Shown here one piece after another: positions 21,577-33,425 of a stretch of 64,000 bases of DNA. Below the pieces are notes generated by a model that worked only from the letters and a program-made list of their open reading frames with translations, made no database searches and was not told the DNA's origin. A program made the translations under genes and the position numbers. This DNA comes from Dromiciops gliroides. Lineage: Eukaryota > Chordata > Mammalia > Microbiotheria > Microbiotheriidae. Numbering within the stretch: position 1 is the first letter of the stretch; every line of letters begins with the position of its first letter. The stretch spans positions 121,643,897-121,707,896 of the forward strand of contig NC_057866.1 in the NCBI RefSeq assembly GCF_019393635.1, given 5' to 3'.

Positions 21577-22899
21577 CAATCTTTCTATTGTTCTTATCCA
21601 AACCTGAGAGAAAGATATTAAAATCCCCTGCCACTATTGTCTATTTTCTTGTAGTTCAATTAATTTTTCCTTTGTGAATTTAGATACTAAGACATTTTGA
21701 GCACTAAAGTTTAATAATGATATTAGTTTATCATCTGTGGTTTCTTTCAACATAAAATTGTTTCCTTATTTAATTTTTAAAAATTTTTTCTTATAGAATG
21801 ATTGTAATCCCCCTTTTCTACTTGATCCATAGTAAATATTTTTCTAGCTTCTCATTTCTAGTCTGTATATGTCATTTTACAAATCTATTTCTTGTAAGCA
21901 AGAAATTATGGGGTTTTGTTTTCTTATCAAATTTGTTGCTATTTTTGTTGGATTATTCTATTCACATTTAACGTTAAGAGAGTTAGGTTTATATTTTCCT
22001 CCATTTTTCACTAATATTTCTTCAGGTCGGTTTTCTTTCTAGGAATTCTTTGAGTTTTTCATTCAATATCAATCTTTTCTCATTAATGGTTAGGCTCGGG
22101 TTTACATAATATATCACCTTGGTTTATCTTGAGTTTCTTTTCAGAACCAAGTATTCCATTCCTTCTTGTAGTTTCAGGTGGGTACAGAATAGTATTAGGT
22201 TATTTGAAGTACCTTTTCTTTAAATTTAAATTTGTCATTTTTCATTGGAATGGTTGCATTTAATTACTGTATGTCTTGGGGTTTGCAGCAAACTTTTTTT
22301 TTCTTCCTTGAGACAACACAATATCTGGATTCTTTCCATTGGCACTGTTTTCTGTATTGAGAAGAAAGAAGCCGTTTTCTTGTATTGTTCTTGCATTATG
22401 TATTCATATTTTTTTGACTCATTCTTTTCTTCAGGGATGCCTATAATCCTTAAGTGGTCTCTTCCTGATCAGCATTCAAGATCAATGTTTGTGTTGAGAT
22501 CTTAGCTTCTTTTTTTATGTTATTGCTTTTTGCATCTCCGAATTGCTCTTCATTTGTATTTCCATTTCTAATCAGTTATTCTCTCTTTTGTTTCTTTGGT
22601 GAGTCTTGTCACTATAGACTAAAGTTTTCTATTCTGTCAATTATTTCTGCTGTGCAAGCCACAAATTCTCTTTTCATAATTCTTATTTCTCTTTTAAACT
22701 ATTCAGGAATACCCTGCTATGGTTCCTTGCTCTCTTTGGGAATCCGTGGGTCCTCTCCCTCATTAATTTTCTTTGTTTCAAGCAATATTTATTCATCGTT
22801 GCCTCGACTCTTTTACCTGATCTAGAGGACATATATACTTATCTGTGATTCCAGAGAATGTGCCTCAAAGTCTTTACCAACACTTAGCAGTTCACACTT

Positions 22900-23510
22900 T
22901 GCATACCTGTCTCTGCCTCAAATGACTTTTAGGGGAGAAAAAACTGGTCCCCAGCTGTACCTGGATTTACTGTACTAAGTACCTCAGGCTTAGTGGAGAG
23001 CCACCCAAACACCCCTGCGCACACCCTTCCTCCGTTCTTCAGTTTCCTTGAAGGTCTAACTGACCTTCAAGATCCATATAAGTGAAACATTTTTTAAAAA
23101 TTAAATTAAGGTAAGTTTTTTGAAAGCATCCATTACTCAAGCTTGAATAGAAAAGGGCTTGAGTGGAAAAACTGAAGCTCAGTGCTGTGAAGGAGACAAA
23201 GTCCAAGACTGAATTTAAAAATTTTTAAAGGCCTCCAAAAGCCTTATTGGTGAAACATTTTTTAAATATGAAAGAAAAATAAAGTTTTAAAAGTATGGAA
23301 ACTGCCACTGGGACAGGAGGGGAAACTGGTTTCTTGGGACCTCAAAGGACCAGCCTTATATCAGCTAAATGGTTCTAGGTTTGAACCTAGAGTTGAAGCC
23401 CTAGGAGTGAAGTGTGAGGGAAATGTGGCTGAGGGGGCCAGAAAGGCCCACGTGATATCAATGAGAGCCTTCAATGGCTTTAGATTCAAGCAGCTACAGT
23501 GCTGCTTCTT
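22900..23510. other. Intergenic, nothing recognised
   Basis: Neither a coding pattern nor a clear repeat could be seen. Possibly the eroded 5' side of the adjacent L1. Confidence 0.4.
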
Positions 23511-23664
23511 CTTTTTTGGGGGGGGGGGGCGGGGCAGTGGGGGTTAAGTGACTTGCCCAGGGTCACACAGCTAGTTAAGTGTCAAGTGTCTGAGGCTGGA
23601 TTTGAACTCAGGTACTCCTGAATCCAGGGCCAGTACTTTATCCACTGTGACACCTAGCTGCCCC
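23511..23664 (-). mobile_element. CORE-SINE
   Basis: Reverse copy starting in a G-run and ending 'cacctagctgcccc'; GTGCTTCTT-like flanks. Confidence 0.9.
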
Positions 23665-23682
23665 TCCGGTGCTTCTTTAGAA

Positions 23683-23727
23683 AAAGGGAGGGGAGGGGAG
23701 GGGAGGGGAGGGGAAGGGAAGGGAGGG
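23683..23727 (+). repeat. (GGGGA)n G-rich tract
   Basis: Eight or more runs of three to four G separated by single or double A. Confidence 0.9.
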
Positions 23728-23919
23728 CCCGAGGCAGCCACATTCTCTCAGTCAGGGCAGCAGGAGGGACAGCTGTGGCCACTTTAGGAGGCAACCCCAG
23801 CATGGTCCATGAGGGAAATGGAGACAGTGCTTTTTAAATGAAGCTGAAATTGTGTTTTTTCATTTATTATGATTGCACAAGTTTTGGCAGTAAGCATTCA
23901 TAATTAATTAATATTTATA

Positions 23920-24050
23920 CATACATATATATATACACACACACATATATCTATATATATGCATATAGATATATAGATATACACAAACACACACATATCT
24001 CTGTCTCTCAGTCTCTGCATCTCTGTCTTTGTGTCTCTGTCTCTCAGTAA
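23920..24050. repeat. Mixed (TA)n/(CA)n/(TCTG)n simple repeats
   Basis: Alternating AT, CA and TCTCTG motifs. Confidence 0.8.
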
Positions 24051-24308
24051 AGGATTGACCATGTGGTAGAGAAAGCAGGGAGTGAGCATCAGCATGGCGC
24101 TTAGTAAGAGGAGAAAAGCCCCCAAAGACCCATGCTGTTTCCCAGGGAGACAGCTTGGGGTCTCAAGGAGACAGAAGGGAATTCGCAAGACCTACACTGT
24201 CCGATGGAGAGCCAAGCCAAGAGGGCATCCAGAGAGAAAGAGATAAGAGAGCAATTCAAATATTTTGTAAAAATTTAAGAAAAATAAATTTTTAAAAAAG
24301 CATCCAAG

Positions 24309-24458
24309 TGGGGCACCTAGGTGGCGCAGTGGATAGAGCACCAGCCCTGGAGTCAGGAGTACCTGAGTTCAAATCTGGCCTCAGACACTTAATACTTACT
24401 AGCTGTGTGACCCTGGGCAAGTCACTTGACCCGAATTGCCTCACTGAAAAAAAAAAAG
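24309..24458 (+). mobile_element. CORE-SINE
   Basis: 'ggggcacctaggtggcgcag' to a poly(A); AAAAGCATCCAAG flanks. Confidence 0.9.
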
Positions 24459-24539
24459 CATCCAAGCACCTAATGGAATTGGAGGGGAAACTGGGATCTT
24501 AGAACCTCAAGGAACCAGTGTGAGGTCATGTACAGGGTA

Positions 24540-25110
24540 GTAGGCATATAGTCCATCACACAGCATTGTATGATGATCAACTGTGATAGACTTAACTTTT
24601 CTTAGCAATACGATGATCCAAGACAATGCCCAAGGACTTATGGTACTAAATGCTCTCCACATTGTGAAAAAGAACTATGGAGTCTGAATGAAGATTGAAA
24701 CATACTATTTTCACTTTTTTGTTGCATCTTTATTGTTTATTCTTTGTGTTTTTTTTCCTTTTGTTGATTCTTCTCTTACAACATGACTAATGTGGAAATA
24801 TGTTTAACATAATTGTAATGTATAACCTATATTAGATTTCTTGCTGGCCTTGGGAGTGGGGAGAAAAGGGAAGGTGGGAGAAAAAATTGGAACTCAAAAA
24901 ACAAAACAAAACAAAAATTAAGGGGGCAGATAGGTGGCACAGTGGATAAAGCACCAGCCCTGGATTCAGGAGGACCTGAATTCAAATCTTGCCTCAGATA
25001 CTTGACCCTTACTATCCATGTGACCCTGGACAAGTCACTTAACCCTCACTGCCCCACAAAAGAACAACAAAAAATTGGAACTCAAAAAATATCTGTACAT
25101 GTAACTGGGA
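24540..25110 (+). mobile_element. L1 3' end split by a SINE
   Basis: L1 3' sequence ('atgatgatcaactgtgatag' to 'ggaactcaaaaa') is broken at 24903 by a SINE and resumes with the same 'ttggaactcaaaaaa' at about 25074, a target-site duplication of about 20 bp. Confidence 0.75.
24922..25066 (+). mobile_element. CORE-SINE nested in an L1 tail
   Basis: 'gggggcagataggtggcaca' to 'gccccacaaaag'; splits the L1 at 24540-25110 with duplicated TTGGAACTCAAAAAA. Confidence 0.9.
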
Positions 25111-25111
25111 A

Positions 25112-27935
25112 ACAAACAGAGGGCCTTCAAGGAACCCTATCCTGTTTGACAGGCCAAGCAGGAATCTCCTGTACCTCTCACGTTCTGTCTCGGACATGAC
25201 TTCAGTAAGTTCTTCTTGTCTGGGGACTTGGAGAGAAAGAAAGAGGGAGTGTATGGTCTTTGTACTGCTAGGCATTTCTCTTAATTATACTGGTCAGACT
25301 CTGTAAATAAGAAAGAGTCATCTTTATTGTACATACATTAATCGTCAATTTACTGTAGGTTTGCTGGATAGTGCCATAAAGTGAGAGAGACAGATAGAAA
25401 CAGAGAGTGAGAAAGGCAAGGAGGGAGGGAGAGAGTAAGGAAGAAAAGAAAAAAAAGGAAACAGAAAGAAATAAAGAAAAAAAAATCTTCCTCGTCCAAC
25501 CTGCCTTGTCTTTGCTGTGGTGCTAGGAGCCTGACTCAGAAAAACAGAATCTTCTCACTTGCTCATATATTGTTCATATCTTTGATATACTTTTGGAGAG
25601 AAGGAGAAAAGAGATATGGGTGAGAGCCTCCTTACCTTCTCATCAATTGTTCCAATTTGTTGACAAGGCCAACAAATAAAGAGGATCTCCCCATAACTGT
25701 GGTCTCCTTTTCTCTTCATCATCAGGCTTCTGCCAGATGGGTCTCCTGGAGAGGGGATAAGAGAAGCAGTCAAAGGAATAGGGAGAGACAATCTTCTTCT
25801 TCCATCTTATATTCTCCTTGCTCTGCTCCTCTTAGTCTAAGCCTGGCAAAGAAAGAGTTTTCCCATTTCTCCCATACTGGTCATGTCTTTGTTGGGGGGG
25901 AGGGGGCAGGGAAGATTATGTAAACCCCTCTCTCCCTCCCTCCTTCTAGTCCTGTTGCAGCAGTAGTCTTGCTTGAGTTTTCTCTTTTTGCCAGATGTTT
26001 GTGATCAACCAAATAAGAGAGGGCCTTCAAGGAACCCTGTCCTGTGTGACAGGCCAAGGAGGCATCTCCTGCATGTCTCCCTCTTTCTGTCTTGGACATG
26101 CCTTTAGTAAACTCTTCTTGCCCGGGGCCAAGGAGAGAATGAGAGAGCTGAGTTTGTGGTCCTTTTACTGATAGGCATTTACATCCCTTAATCCAGTGGT
26201 CAAGACCCTGGAAATGAGAAAGAGTCCTCTCTATTGTTTACATATTGATCATCAATTTACTGTAGATTTATTGGAGAGTGGTATAAAGTGAGAAACAGAG
26301 AGAAGGAAACACAGAGGTGAAGGGAGGGAATGAGGAAGAGAGGAAATAAGAAGGGGAGGGGCCAAATAAGGAAGAAAAAAGGGTAAAAGAAATAAAGAAA
26401 TAAAATATTTTTCCTCTTCCAAACTTCCTTGACTTTACAGTGGTCTTTGTGGCCTAAGGAAAAGACGATCTTTTCCATTACTCATATATTGATCCTCCCA
26501 CATTGATCATTGCTGTGTAGTCATTTTAGCTGAGAGTGGAATATAATCAGAGAGAGACAGCCTGACAGAAACACAGAGAGGGAGAGAGAATTTTCCTCTT
26601 CCAACTTGCCTTGTCCTTCCTGTGGTCCTATTGGCCTAACCCAGGAAAACAGAACTTTCTCCTTTGCTCACATATTGGTGATCACTTGGGGTATAATTCT
26701 GTAGGAGAGAAGAAGAAAAAAGATATGGGTGAGCACCTCTTTACCTCCAAATCCTTGGTTCACAATCAGGCTTCTGCCAGATTGGCCTCCTGTGGAGGGG
26801 ATAAGAGCAGCAGCAAAAGGGAGGGACAGTCTTCTTTTCTAACTAATCTCTTTGCTTTATTCCTCCATGTCTGACACTGGCAAAGATAGAGCCTTCCCAC
26901 TGCACCTTCTCCCCTTACTCATGTACGGGTCATGCCTTTGTTGGAGGTGGGAAGAGAGGTAAGCTCCTCTCTTCCTCCCTCCTTGTGGTCTTCTTGCAGC
27001 AATAGTCTTGCTTCCAGGGCCAGGGAGACAGGGTCTCATTTGAGTCTTCTCTTTTTACCTTATGTTTGGGAGCGGCCAAACAGATGGGACCTTCAAGGAA
27101 TCCTGGACTGTTTGTCACTCCAAGCATGCATCTCATGCATTTCTCATGTTCCATTTTGGATACAACTTTAGTCAAGTCCTCTTGTCTGGTGTCATGCAGA
27201 GAATGAGAGAGAGGGAGAGTACTGTCCTTGTAGTGCTAGACATTTACTTCCTCTAATCCTATTGGACAGACTCTGGAAATGAGAAAGTCTGTCTTGATCA
27301 CACATTGATCATTGCTGTATAATAGTTTTAGAGGAGAGTGGCATATAATCAAAGAGAGACAGATAGACAGACAGACAAAAACAAGGAGAGGGAACGAGAA
27401 TCTTCCTCTTCCAACATGCCTTGTCTTGCCTGTGGTGCTAGTAGCCTGATTCAAGGAAAGAGAATCTTTTCCCTTGTTCATATATTGGTGATCACTTTGG
27501 TATAGTTCTGCAGGAGAGGAGAAAAGAGATATGGGTGAGCGCCACTTTACCTCCTTATCAATTTTTCCAATTAGTTGACCAGGCTAAGAAATAAAGAGGT
27601 TCTCCTCATATCTGTGTTCATGTCCTCTGTTCACGATCAGGCTTCTGAAAGATGGGTCTTCTCTGGAGGGTACAAGAGCAGCAAGTAAAAGGAAGAGAGG
27701 AACAATCTTTTTCTACCTTATCTTCTTGCTTTGCTCTTCTATGTCTGAGGCTGGGAAAGAAAAGATCTTTCTCATTGCTCCTCTTACATACAGGCCATGT
27801 TTTTGTTGGGGGTGGACAGAGAGAAGCTCTTCTCTCCCTCCCTCCTTGAATTATTCTTGCTTCTTGACAGCAGGAGACAGAGAGGATCTCATTTGAGATC
27901 ACCTGATGTTTGGTATCAAGCAAATAGAGAGGGCC
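25112..27935. repeat. Diverged tandem array of ~0.85-1.07 kb units (three copies plus a partial)
   Basis: The landmark 'gggccttcaaggaaccct' and its variants occur near 25122, 26020, 27087 and 27930. Between them the same order of blocks repeats: 'ttctgtct-ggaca', 'ggcattt', 'gatcatcaatttactgtag', 'cttcctcttccaac', 'aaagagatatgggtgag', 'aggcttctgccagat', 'ggtcatg-ctttgttgg', 'ctccctcctt'. Unit lengths are about 0.90, 1.07 and 0.85 kb. Unit 2 has an extra internal duplication of about 180 bp (two 'cttcctcttccaa' segments at 26412 and 26592). The copies differ at perhaps a quarter of sites and carry no shared long reading frame. Confidence 0.8.
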
Positions 27936-28787
27936 TTCGAGTACCCAAAAATCTTTAAACTGGTATAATACAAGAATTATTAGAGTTCATTTAAGTCAAA
28001 AGGCCCTTTTCAAATGATAAAATAAATTTGGAATATTATTCTCATGGATTTTTTACCAAGGAATTAATTTACTTCAAGTTCCCTAGATGTATTATTTGTT
28101 AATAATTTAAAAATACACATACACACATGAAACCGCATTTATATAGTTTTGTCTTACTATCAACCACCAACCCTACCCTGGTGAACTAATCAACAAACTA
28201 TTTTTACATGATTTTTATATGGCACAAACAGATCTTAAGTGCCATAAATACAAAAAAAGGAGTGAAACCGTACTCGCCCTCAAGAAATATATTCTCATGT
28301 TTAACATGATTATAACTTAAAAAAAAAAGCAAACAGGAATGTTTAGAGATATGGCCAATAAAAATTTTACAGGCATACATATATTCTCAAGTGCTCACAA
28401 GGAAAGGAGTACAACATATATGTATAAGCTAATGTTTTTAATTTAATTTTCTTTTATTTTTATTAACTCTCTCTCCTATTTTACCCTCACCAAAGTGGGC
28501 CAACTTTAAAAAAAACCCTCAACATATACTTACATAATCCAGAAAAACAAATTCTGGTGTTAGCCATGTCCAAAAATATGTCTTTTTCTGCATTTTAAGT
28601 CCATCTTTCGTGAATAGCATGTTTCACCTTCATTTTTTTTGCACTCAAAATCATTTGATCTTTCATAGTAACATTATAATAACATCTTGTTCTAGTTCTG
28701 CTCACTTCACTCTATCTACATCACTTCATAGAGGTATTCTAAGTTTTCTCTGTAATTGTCCATTTCATTATTTCTTTTTTTTTTAAT

Positions 28788-28926
28788 TTTGCAGGGCAAT
28801 GAGGGTTAAGTGACTTGCCCAAGGTCACACAACTAGTAGGTGTCAAATATCTGAGGCTGGATCTGAACTCAGGTCCTCCTGAATCCAGGGCCAGTGCTTT
28901 ATCCACTGTACCACCTAGCTGCCCCT
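28788..28926 (-). mobile_element. CORE-SINE nested in old L1
   Basis: Reverse copy ending 'ccacctagctgcccc'. Confidence 0.9.
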
Positions 28927-29346
28927 ATTTCCTGATTTCTTACAGCACAGTAATATTCCATTACATCCATATACCACAATATGTTTAGCCATTCCCCAAA
29001 AGAAGGGCACCACTATAGTTTCCAATTTTTGGCTTTTAAGAATTGAACAGTTAATACTTTTTTGTACATTAGTATCTTTTTTCTCTTAATTTGACTTTTT
29101 TTGGGTATAGACGTGTTAGTGGCATAGCTACATCAAAGGGTATGGACAGTCTGTCTGGTAACTTTTTAGGATCAAATCACAGGTCCACAACTGTGCATAA
29201 CAGGGAAAACAATACTTGTTTTTTCAGTCCCATCACTTTCCTTTTTTGTCACCTTTGCCAGTCTGATAGGTGCCAAGTGGAATGTCAAAGTGCTTTGATT
29301 TGCATTTCTTTAATTAGTGATTTAGAGCATTTTAAAAATGATTATT

Positions 29347-29492
29347 GGGGCAGCTAGGTGGCACAGTGGATAAAGCACTGGCCCTGGAGTCAGGAGGACC
29401 TGAGTTCAAATCCAGCCTCAGACACTTAACACTTACTAGCTGTGTGTGACCCTGGGCAAGTCACTTAACCCCAGTTGCCTCAAAAAAAAAAA
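29347..29492 (+). mobile_element. CORE-SINE nested in old L1
   Basis: 'ggggcagctaggtggcacag' to a poly(A); followed directly by an L1 tail. Confidence 0.9.
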
Positions 29493-29504
29493 GGAAAAAA
29501 AGAT

Positions 29505-29675
29505 TATTGATATGTTTAATGTCATTGTACATATATAACCTATATCAGATTGCTTGCTGTCTTGGGGAAGGGGGAGGGAGAAAGATTTGAAACTAGAAAT
29601 CTTATGGAAACAAGTGTTGAAAACTATCTTCTATGTGTAACTAGAAAATAATAAAATACTATATTAAAGAAAAAA
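29505..29675 (+). mobile_element. Short L1 3' tail
   Basis: The stretch 'tgtacatatataacctatat' to 'gaaaataataaaatactata' is the last ~170 bp of the common L1, inserted after a SINE inside an older L1; ATTATTGAT flanks recur on both sides. Confidence 0.7.
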
Positions 29676-30375
29676 TTATTGATGCTTACATTTCTATGAA
29701 GATGTTTGTTCATGTTCTTTGACCACTTATTTTCTAGGGAATGACTCCAATATTATAAATATGAATCATTTCCTTATATATGTTGGAAATGAGTCTCTTA
29801 TCAGAAAAACTTCTTATAAAAAATTTTTTTCCTTTATGCATTTTCCTTTAATTTTTTTATTACATTAATTTGTGCAAACTTTTAACTTTTATATAATCAA
29901 AATTATCCACTTCATCCTGTGTGATTCTATCACTTGTCACCTTGTATTCTCCTATCCATAGATCTGAAAGGTAATTTCTTCCTTGCTCCATTTGCTGGTG
30001 TAACCTTTTATATCTAGGTCAGGTATTCATTTGGAGCAAAGAGAAAGAAAGAAATTACCTTCCGGATATAAACCTAGTATCTGCCAGACTGCTGCCCAAA
30101 TTTTCTCAGCAGTTTTCTCAAATAGTGAGTCTTTATCCCAGTATCTGAGGACTCTGGGCTTATCAAATCCTAGGAAAAGCATTATGGGTATAAGGAAAAA
30201 ACGAGTCCAAAGGCACAGAGATGACAAGATGGAATGTGCATGTTTTAGACTTAAAGCACCACTAGTAAAATACTGATACTGAAAAAAAATTTTTTTTAAA
30301 GATCTTTGCTTCAGGGAGAGGCTTGGGTGTAATGAACAAAACTTTCCAATTTCTTTTGTTTGTTTTTGTTTTTTG

Positions 30376-30509
30376 TGGGGCAATGGGGGTTAAGTGACTT
30401 GCCCAGGGTCACACAGCTAGTAAGTGTCAAGTGTCTGAGGCCAAATTTGAACTCAGGTCCTCCTGAATCCAAGGCCAGTGCTCTATCCACTGCACCACCT
30501 AGCTGCCCC
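30376..30509 (-). mobile_element. CORE-SINE
   Basis: Reverse copy; flanked by AACTTTCCAATTTCTT and AACTTTCTAATTTCTT. Confidence 0.9.
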
Positions 30510-30569
30510 TAACTTTCTAATTTCTTAAAACTGTTCCAGCCACTTCTGCCTAATGATGGCCAATTTGTA

Positions 30570-30690
<121 letters not shown>

Positions 30691-30789
30691 AAGGATCATA
30701 GCCATTAACTGAACAATATCTGGCCAAACTGAGTTTTGCACACTGAACCTAACCTCTACCTTCTAATTATGTATTCTGTAACCTTTGGG

Positions 30790-30950
30790 AATTGTCAGAA
30801 AGTAGAGGAAGTGTGGTATAGTGGATAGAAAACCAACTCTGAGTCTTCAACACCTAAGTTCAAGATGCAGCTCTGACACACAGTGACAAGTCTCTAAGAC
30901 TGTAAGTGGCAAACCAGGTGCTGCTGTGTACTGGCTAGGAATACCAATGA
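30790..30950 (+). mobile_element. MIR fragment downstream of NFXL1
   Basis: 'gtggtatagtggatagaaaa' and 'acacctaagttcaagatgca' are MIR-like; it sets a soft limit to the 3' UTR. Confidence 0.5.
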
Positions 30951-30999
30951 AGTCAGAGAGCTTGTTTTTTTAAAAAATTCAGGAGTGCAAAGCTGATAA

Positions 31000-31793
31000 T
31001 AAAAATACTTTTAATTAGAGATTAGTCACAAAAATTAAACAAACTGTAAAATAACTTACAATTTCAGCCAGATTTGTCAATTGCTTTATATTATGTCCAC
31101 TCGTCTATCTGAAATGCACCTTGAAAGAACATATTTAAATTGTGTCAAATGTACTATTTGACTTCAATAAAAACTTTGTATTTTTTGCATCTGAAAAATT
31201 CTAATGAACAAAATCAATTTCTCCTCAGATGAACACAATAGCTCACAAAAATGTCATAACTGGTTAAAAGTCCACAGTGATAAAGTTTAATAAACAAACT
31301 TTCTCAATACCTGATTATAAAATTCAGACATTTTCAGGTTTTTTGTTTTGAAGTTTTGAAAAGCCTTATTACACAAGATGACTGAACAAAATACATGATC
31401 AAAAAATTATTCTTTAATAAGTAAGAAGCATGTTTAGAGATGTTAATTTTAAAGCAAATATGGCTCAGTTTCATTTTAACAACAAAAAAAGGAAGGTTTG
31501 CAGGAAAGGTTTGCACATAAGGAAATACAACAATCTAATAAAATGTTCTCTTGGCAAAAGCTTTGTAAATAATTCAAGATATTTTACAATTTCAATTCAT
31601 GCTATTACTTTTAATTATACTATGCTGCCCTTTTTGGATTCTGGTTAAGATAACATGACATCCTTTTCCTCTTATAAAATACAGAAATGAATATAAACAT
31701 AAATCAAGCTCTATGATATACATGGACTAACATTCTAAAAATGATACCTAAAGCTAAATTAAATTGAGGTATATTAAAATTGATCAAAACTTT
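31000..31793 (-). other. NFXL1: Probable NFXL1 3' UTR
   Basis: About 800 bp of AT-rich, repeat-free sequence follows the NFXL1 stop codon in the minus direction. Several ATTAAA hexamers on the minus strand (near 31611, 31412, 31286 and 31010) could be poly(A) signals; no AATAAA was found on that strand. Old MIR sequence starts below about 30970, which gives a soft lower limit. The actual cleavage site cannot be placed from sequence alone. Confidence 0.5.
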
Positions 31794-31967
31794 TCAGTAC
31801 ATATCATGGGCCATGTACCATGCAAACATTACAACAACTGTGCACACCAGGAAAAGGAACATTTTGTTATATTTTTGCCATGCTGTGGGTTCGATTTCTA
31901 CTTCATCTCTTTTCTTGTTTTTCTTCCGACGACCTTTTAATCTGTTTTCAAAAGCTTCTAGTTCAGC
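31794..31967 (-). CDS. NFXL1: NFXL1 terminal coding exon with hydrophobic C-terminal tail
   Basis: The exon is 174 nt, 57 codons plus a TGA stop at 31796-31794; acceptor TCCTGTCCAG. It begins [20 protein letters not shown], a coiled-coil end rich in basic residues, and closes with a hydrophobic stretch ([17 protein letters not shown]) followed by AHDMY. The last stretch is long enough to cross a membrane once and is only five residues from the end, the layout of a tail-anchored protein. I recall that human NFXL1 also ends with a predicted membrane segment, so this is probably a family feature and not an oddity of this copy. Confidence 0.95.
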   Translation of the reverse strand, partial: AELEAFENRLKGRRKKNKKRDEVEIEPTAWQKYNKMFLFLVCTVVVMFAWYMAHDMY

Positions 31968-32087
31968 CTGGACAGGAAAGAATAATAGCAATTATTTAAA
32001 TAAATTCAAAACATAAACTTAATCAAATGACTGAATTTTAAAAATATTCACACTTCCTTGATCAGTCTGGATAACCTCTTTTTTTTT

Positions 32088-32226
32088 TTTAGTGAGGCAA
32101 TTGGGGTTAAGTGACTTGCCCAGGGTCACACAGCTAGTAAGTGTTAAGTGTCTGAGTCTGGATTTGAACTCAGGTACTACTGACTCCAGGGCCTGTGCTC
32201 TATCCACTGCAACATCTAGCTGTCCC
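32088..32226 (-). mobile_element. CORE-SINE in last NFXL1 intron
   Basis: Reverse copy, sense with respect to NFXL1; flanked by CTGGATAACCTCTT on both sides. It lies about 120 bp from the terminal exon's acceptor. Confidence 0.9.
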
Positions 32227-33283
32227 TGGATAACCTCTTAATACTGATTCTACAGAATGTTACTGGTTTAAGGAGTGTAGGAAAATATGCACCTAGTGAG
32301 GGCAGTCTTTAAAAACACAGGTTATTTTATTTTTTTAAAAATTAACAGATATATATATATATATATATATAAAGTTAGAAAAATGTTTTATTATTGGCTA
32401 TCCTGGGTAAAGTTACAGGTTTAATGGTGGTTTGTAAATGTGTACCTAATAGGAGCAGTCTAACTACCCCCAATATTCCTCTTTACATTGCAAGAACCCA
32501 AAGGCAGAGTGGATAATTCCTGTGTAAGAAAAGACTTTTGGCTCCTTGACAGAGCTCCCAATTCCAGTGCAGTTTGTCAGCTGAAGTTGGGATGACCTGA
32601 GCATCCTAGCACAGAACCTCTTATTCTCACCCTATAAAGATATTATCCTTTGCTGAATGTCTGTGACATATTAAGTCAACACTGAACAAATCATTCTTCC
32701 TAGTTGTTTTATATTTGTAGGATAGGTAATTATCATTTTCTACTTTCAGATAGGTAGTCTGAAAATATTTGCATGATAGTAGTATGAGAAATGGTTATTT
32801 CTCTGTTGTATTAACAACTAATTATTGAGTCAGAACCAAGGTTTTTCCCCTTTTCTACTTCCTCATTCAGAAATTTACCAGCATTGGAAATCTCTCTTAA
32901 ACATTTACCCAGGCCAAAGTCTAATCAAAAAAAGACAGTAAAAGAAATTCTGAATTTAGGCTAATGAGTGCATTTCTGCTCACTGTAGCTCAGACCAGTC
33001 TAGGAAAATGTGGATCCTCCCTTTTGTCAGACAGGTGATATGGAAATTGATGTCTCTTTGACCAAATCACCCTTCCAAGTCAAGTACCCCAAGACCCTCA
33101 ATGTAATATGGCCCACCTCCCACTATAATATTCATTCTCTCATTAATTGTTAACCAATCAACATTGATACCCTCAGGGACACCTAATTTTCCAAGAGCAT
33201 ATAAACTGAACCCACTAACAAGACGGGTCTTTGGTTTAAAACAGAGATGGTCAAATGGCCATCTTTTTATTAATAAACATGCT

Positions 33284-33425
33284 GGGGCAGCTAGGTGGTG
33301 CAGTGGATAGAGCACCAGCCCTGGAGTCAGGAGTACCTGAGTTCAAATCTGACCTCAGACACTTAACACTTACTAGCTGTGTGACCCTGGGCAAGTCACT
33401 TAACCCCAATTGCCTCACCAAAAAA
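33284..33425 (+). mobile_element. CORE-SINE
   Basis: 'ggggcagctaggtggtgcag' to an A-rich tail; AAACATGCTG flanks. Confidence 0.9.

Larger units (their letters stand above)
20022..22880 (-). mobile_element. L1 ORF2 5' part, reverse orientation, with two nested SINEs
   Basis: On the minus strand a decayed L1 ORF2 reads from the 5' side (endonuclease region near 21240-22000) to a linker with the GPDG motif near 20330. Two minus-strand SINEs interrupt it (20505-20646, 21431-21576). The right end is approximate; above 22850 the match fades. Confidence 0.65.
28440..30015 (-). mobile_element. Old L1 3' region, reverse orientation, with nested insertions
   Basis: On the minus strand the segments near 28930-29335 and 29680-30010 resemble an old L1 3' end ('aatcaaagcactttgacatt', 'agaaatgcaaatcaaagcac' type sequence). 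It is interrupted by SINEs at 28788-28926 and 29347-29492 and by a short L1 tail at 29505-29675. Confidence 0.6.

Noticed and set aside
22245..22825. Plus-strand frames of 86 and 102 codons
   Set aside because: They are antisense to a decayed minus-strand L1 and are rich in Phe/Ser/Leu as expected from its A-rich sense strand.
25039..27039. Short minus-strand frames in the tandem array as a repeated gene family
   Set aside because: The frames are not equivalent between units, contain stops at different positions and show no common protein sequence.
25112..27935. CRISPR-like array
   Set aside because: The units are about 1 kb, diverged and lack the short identical repeats and unique spacers of CRISPR; the genome is a vertebrate's.
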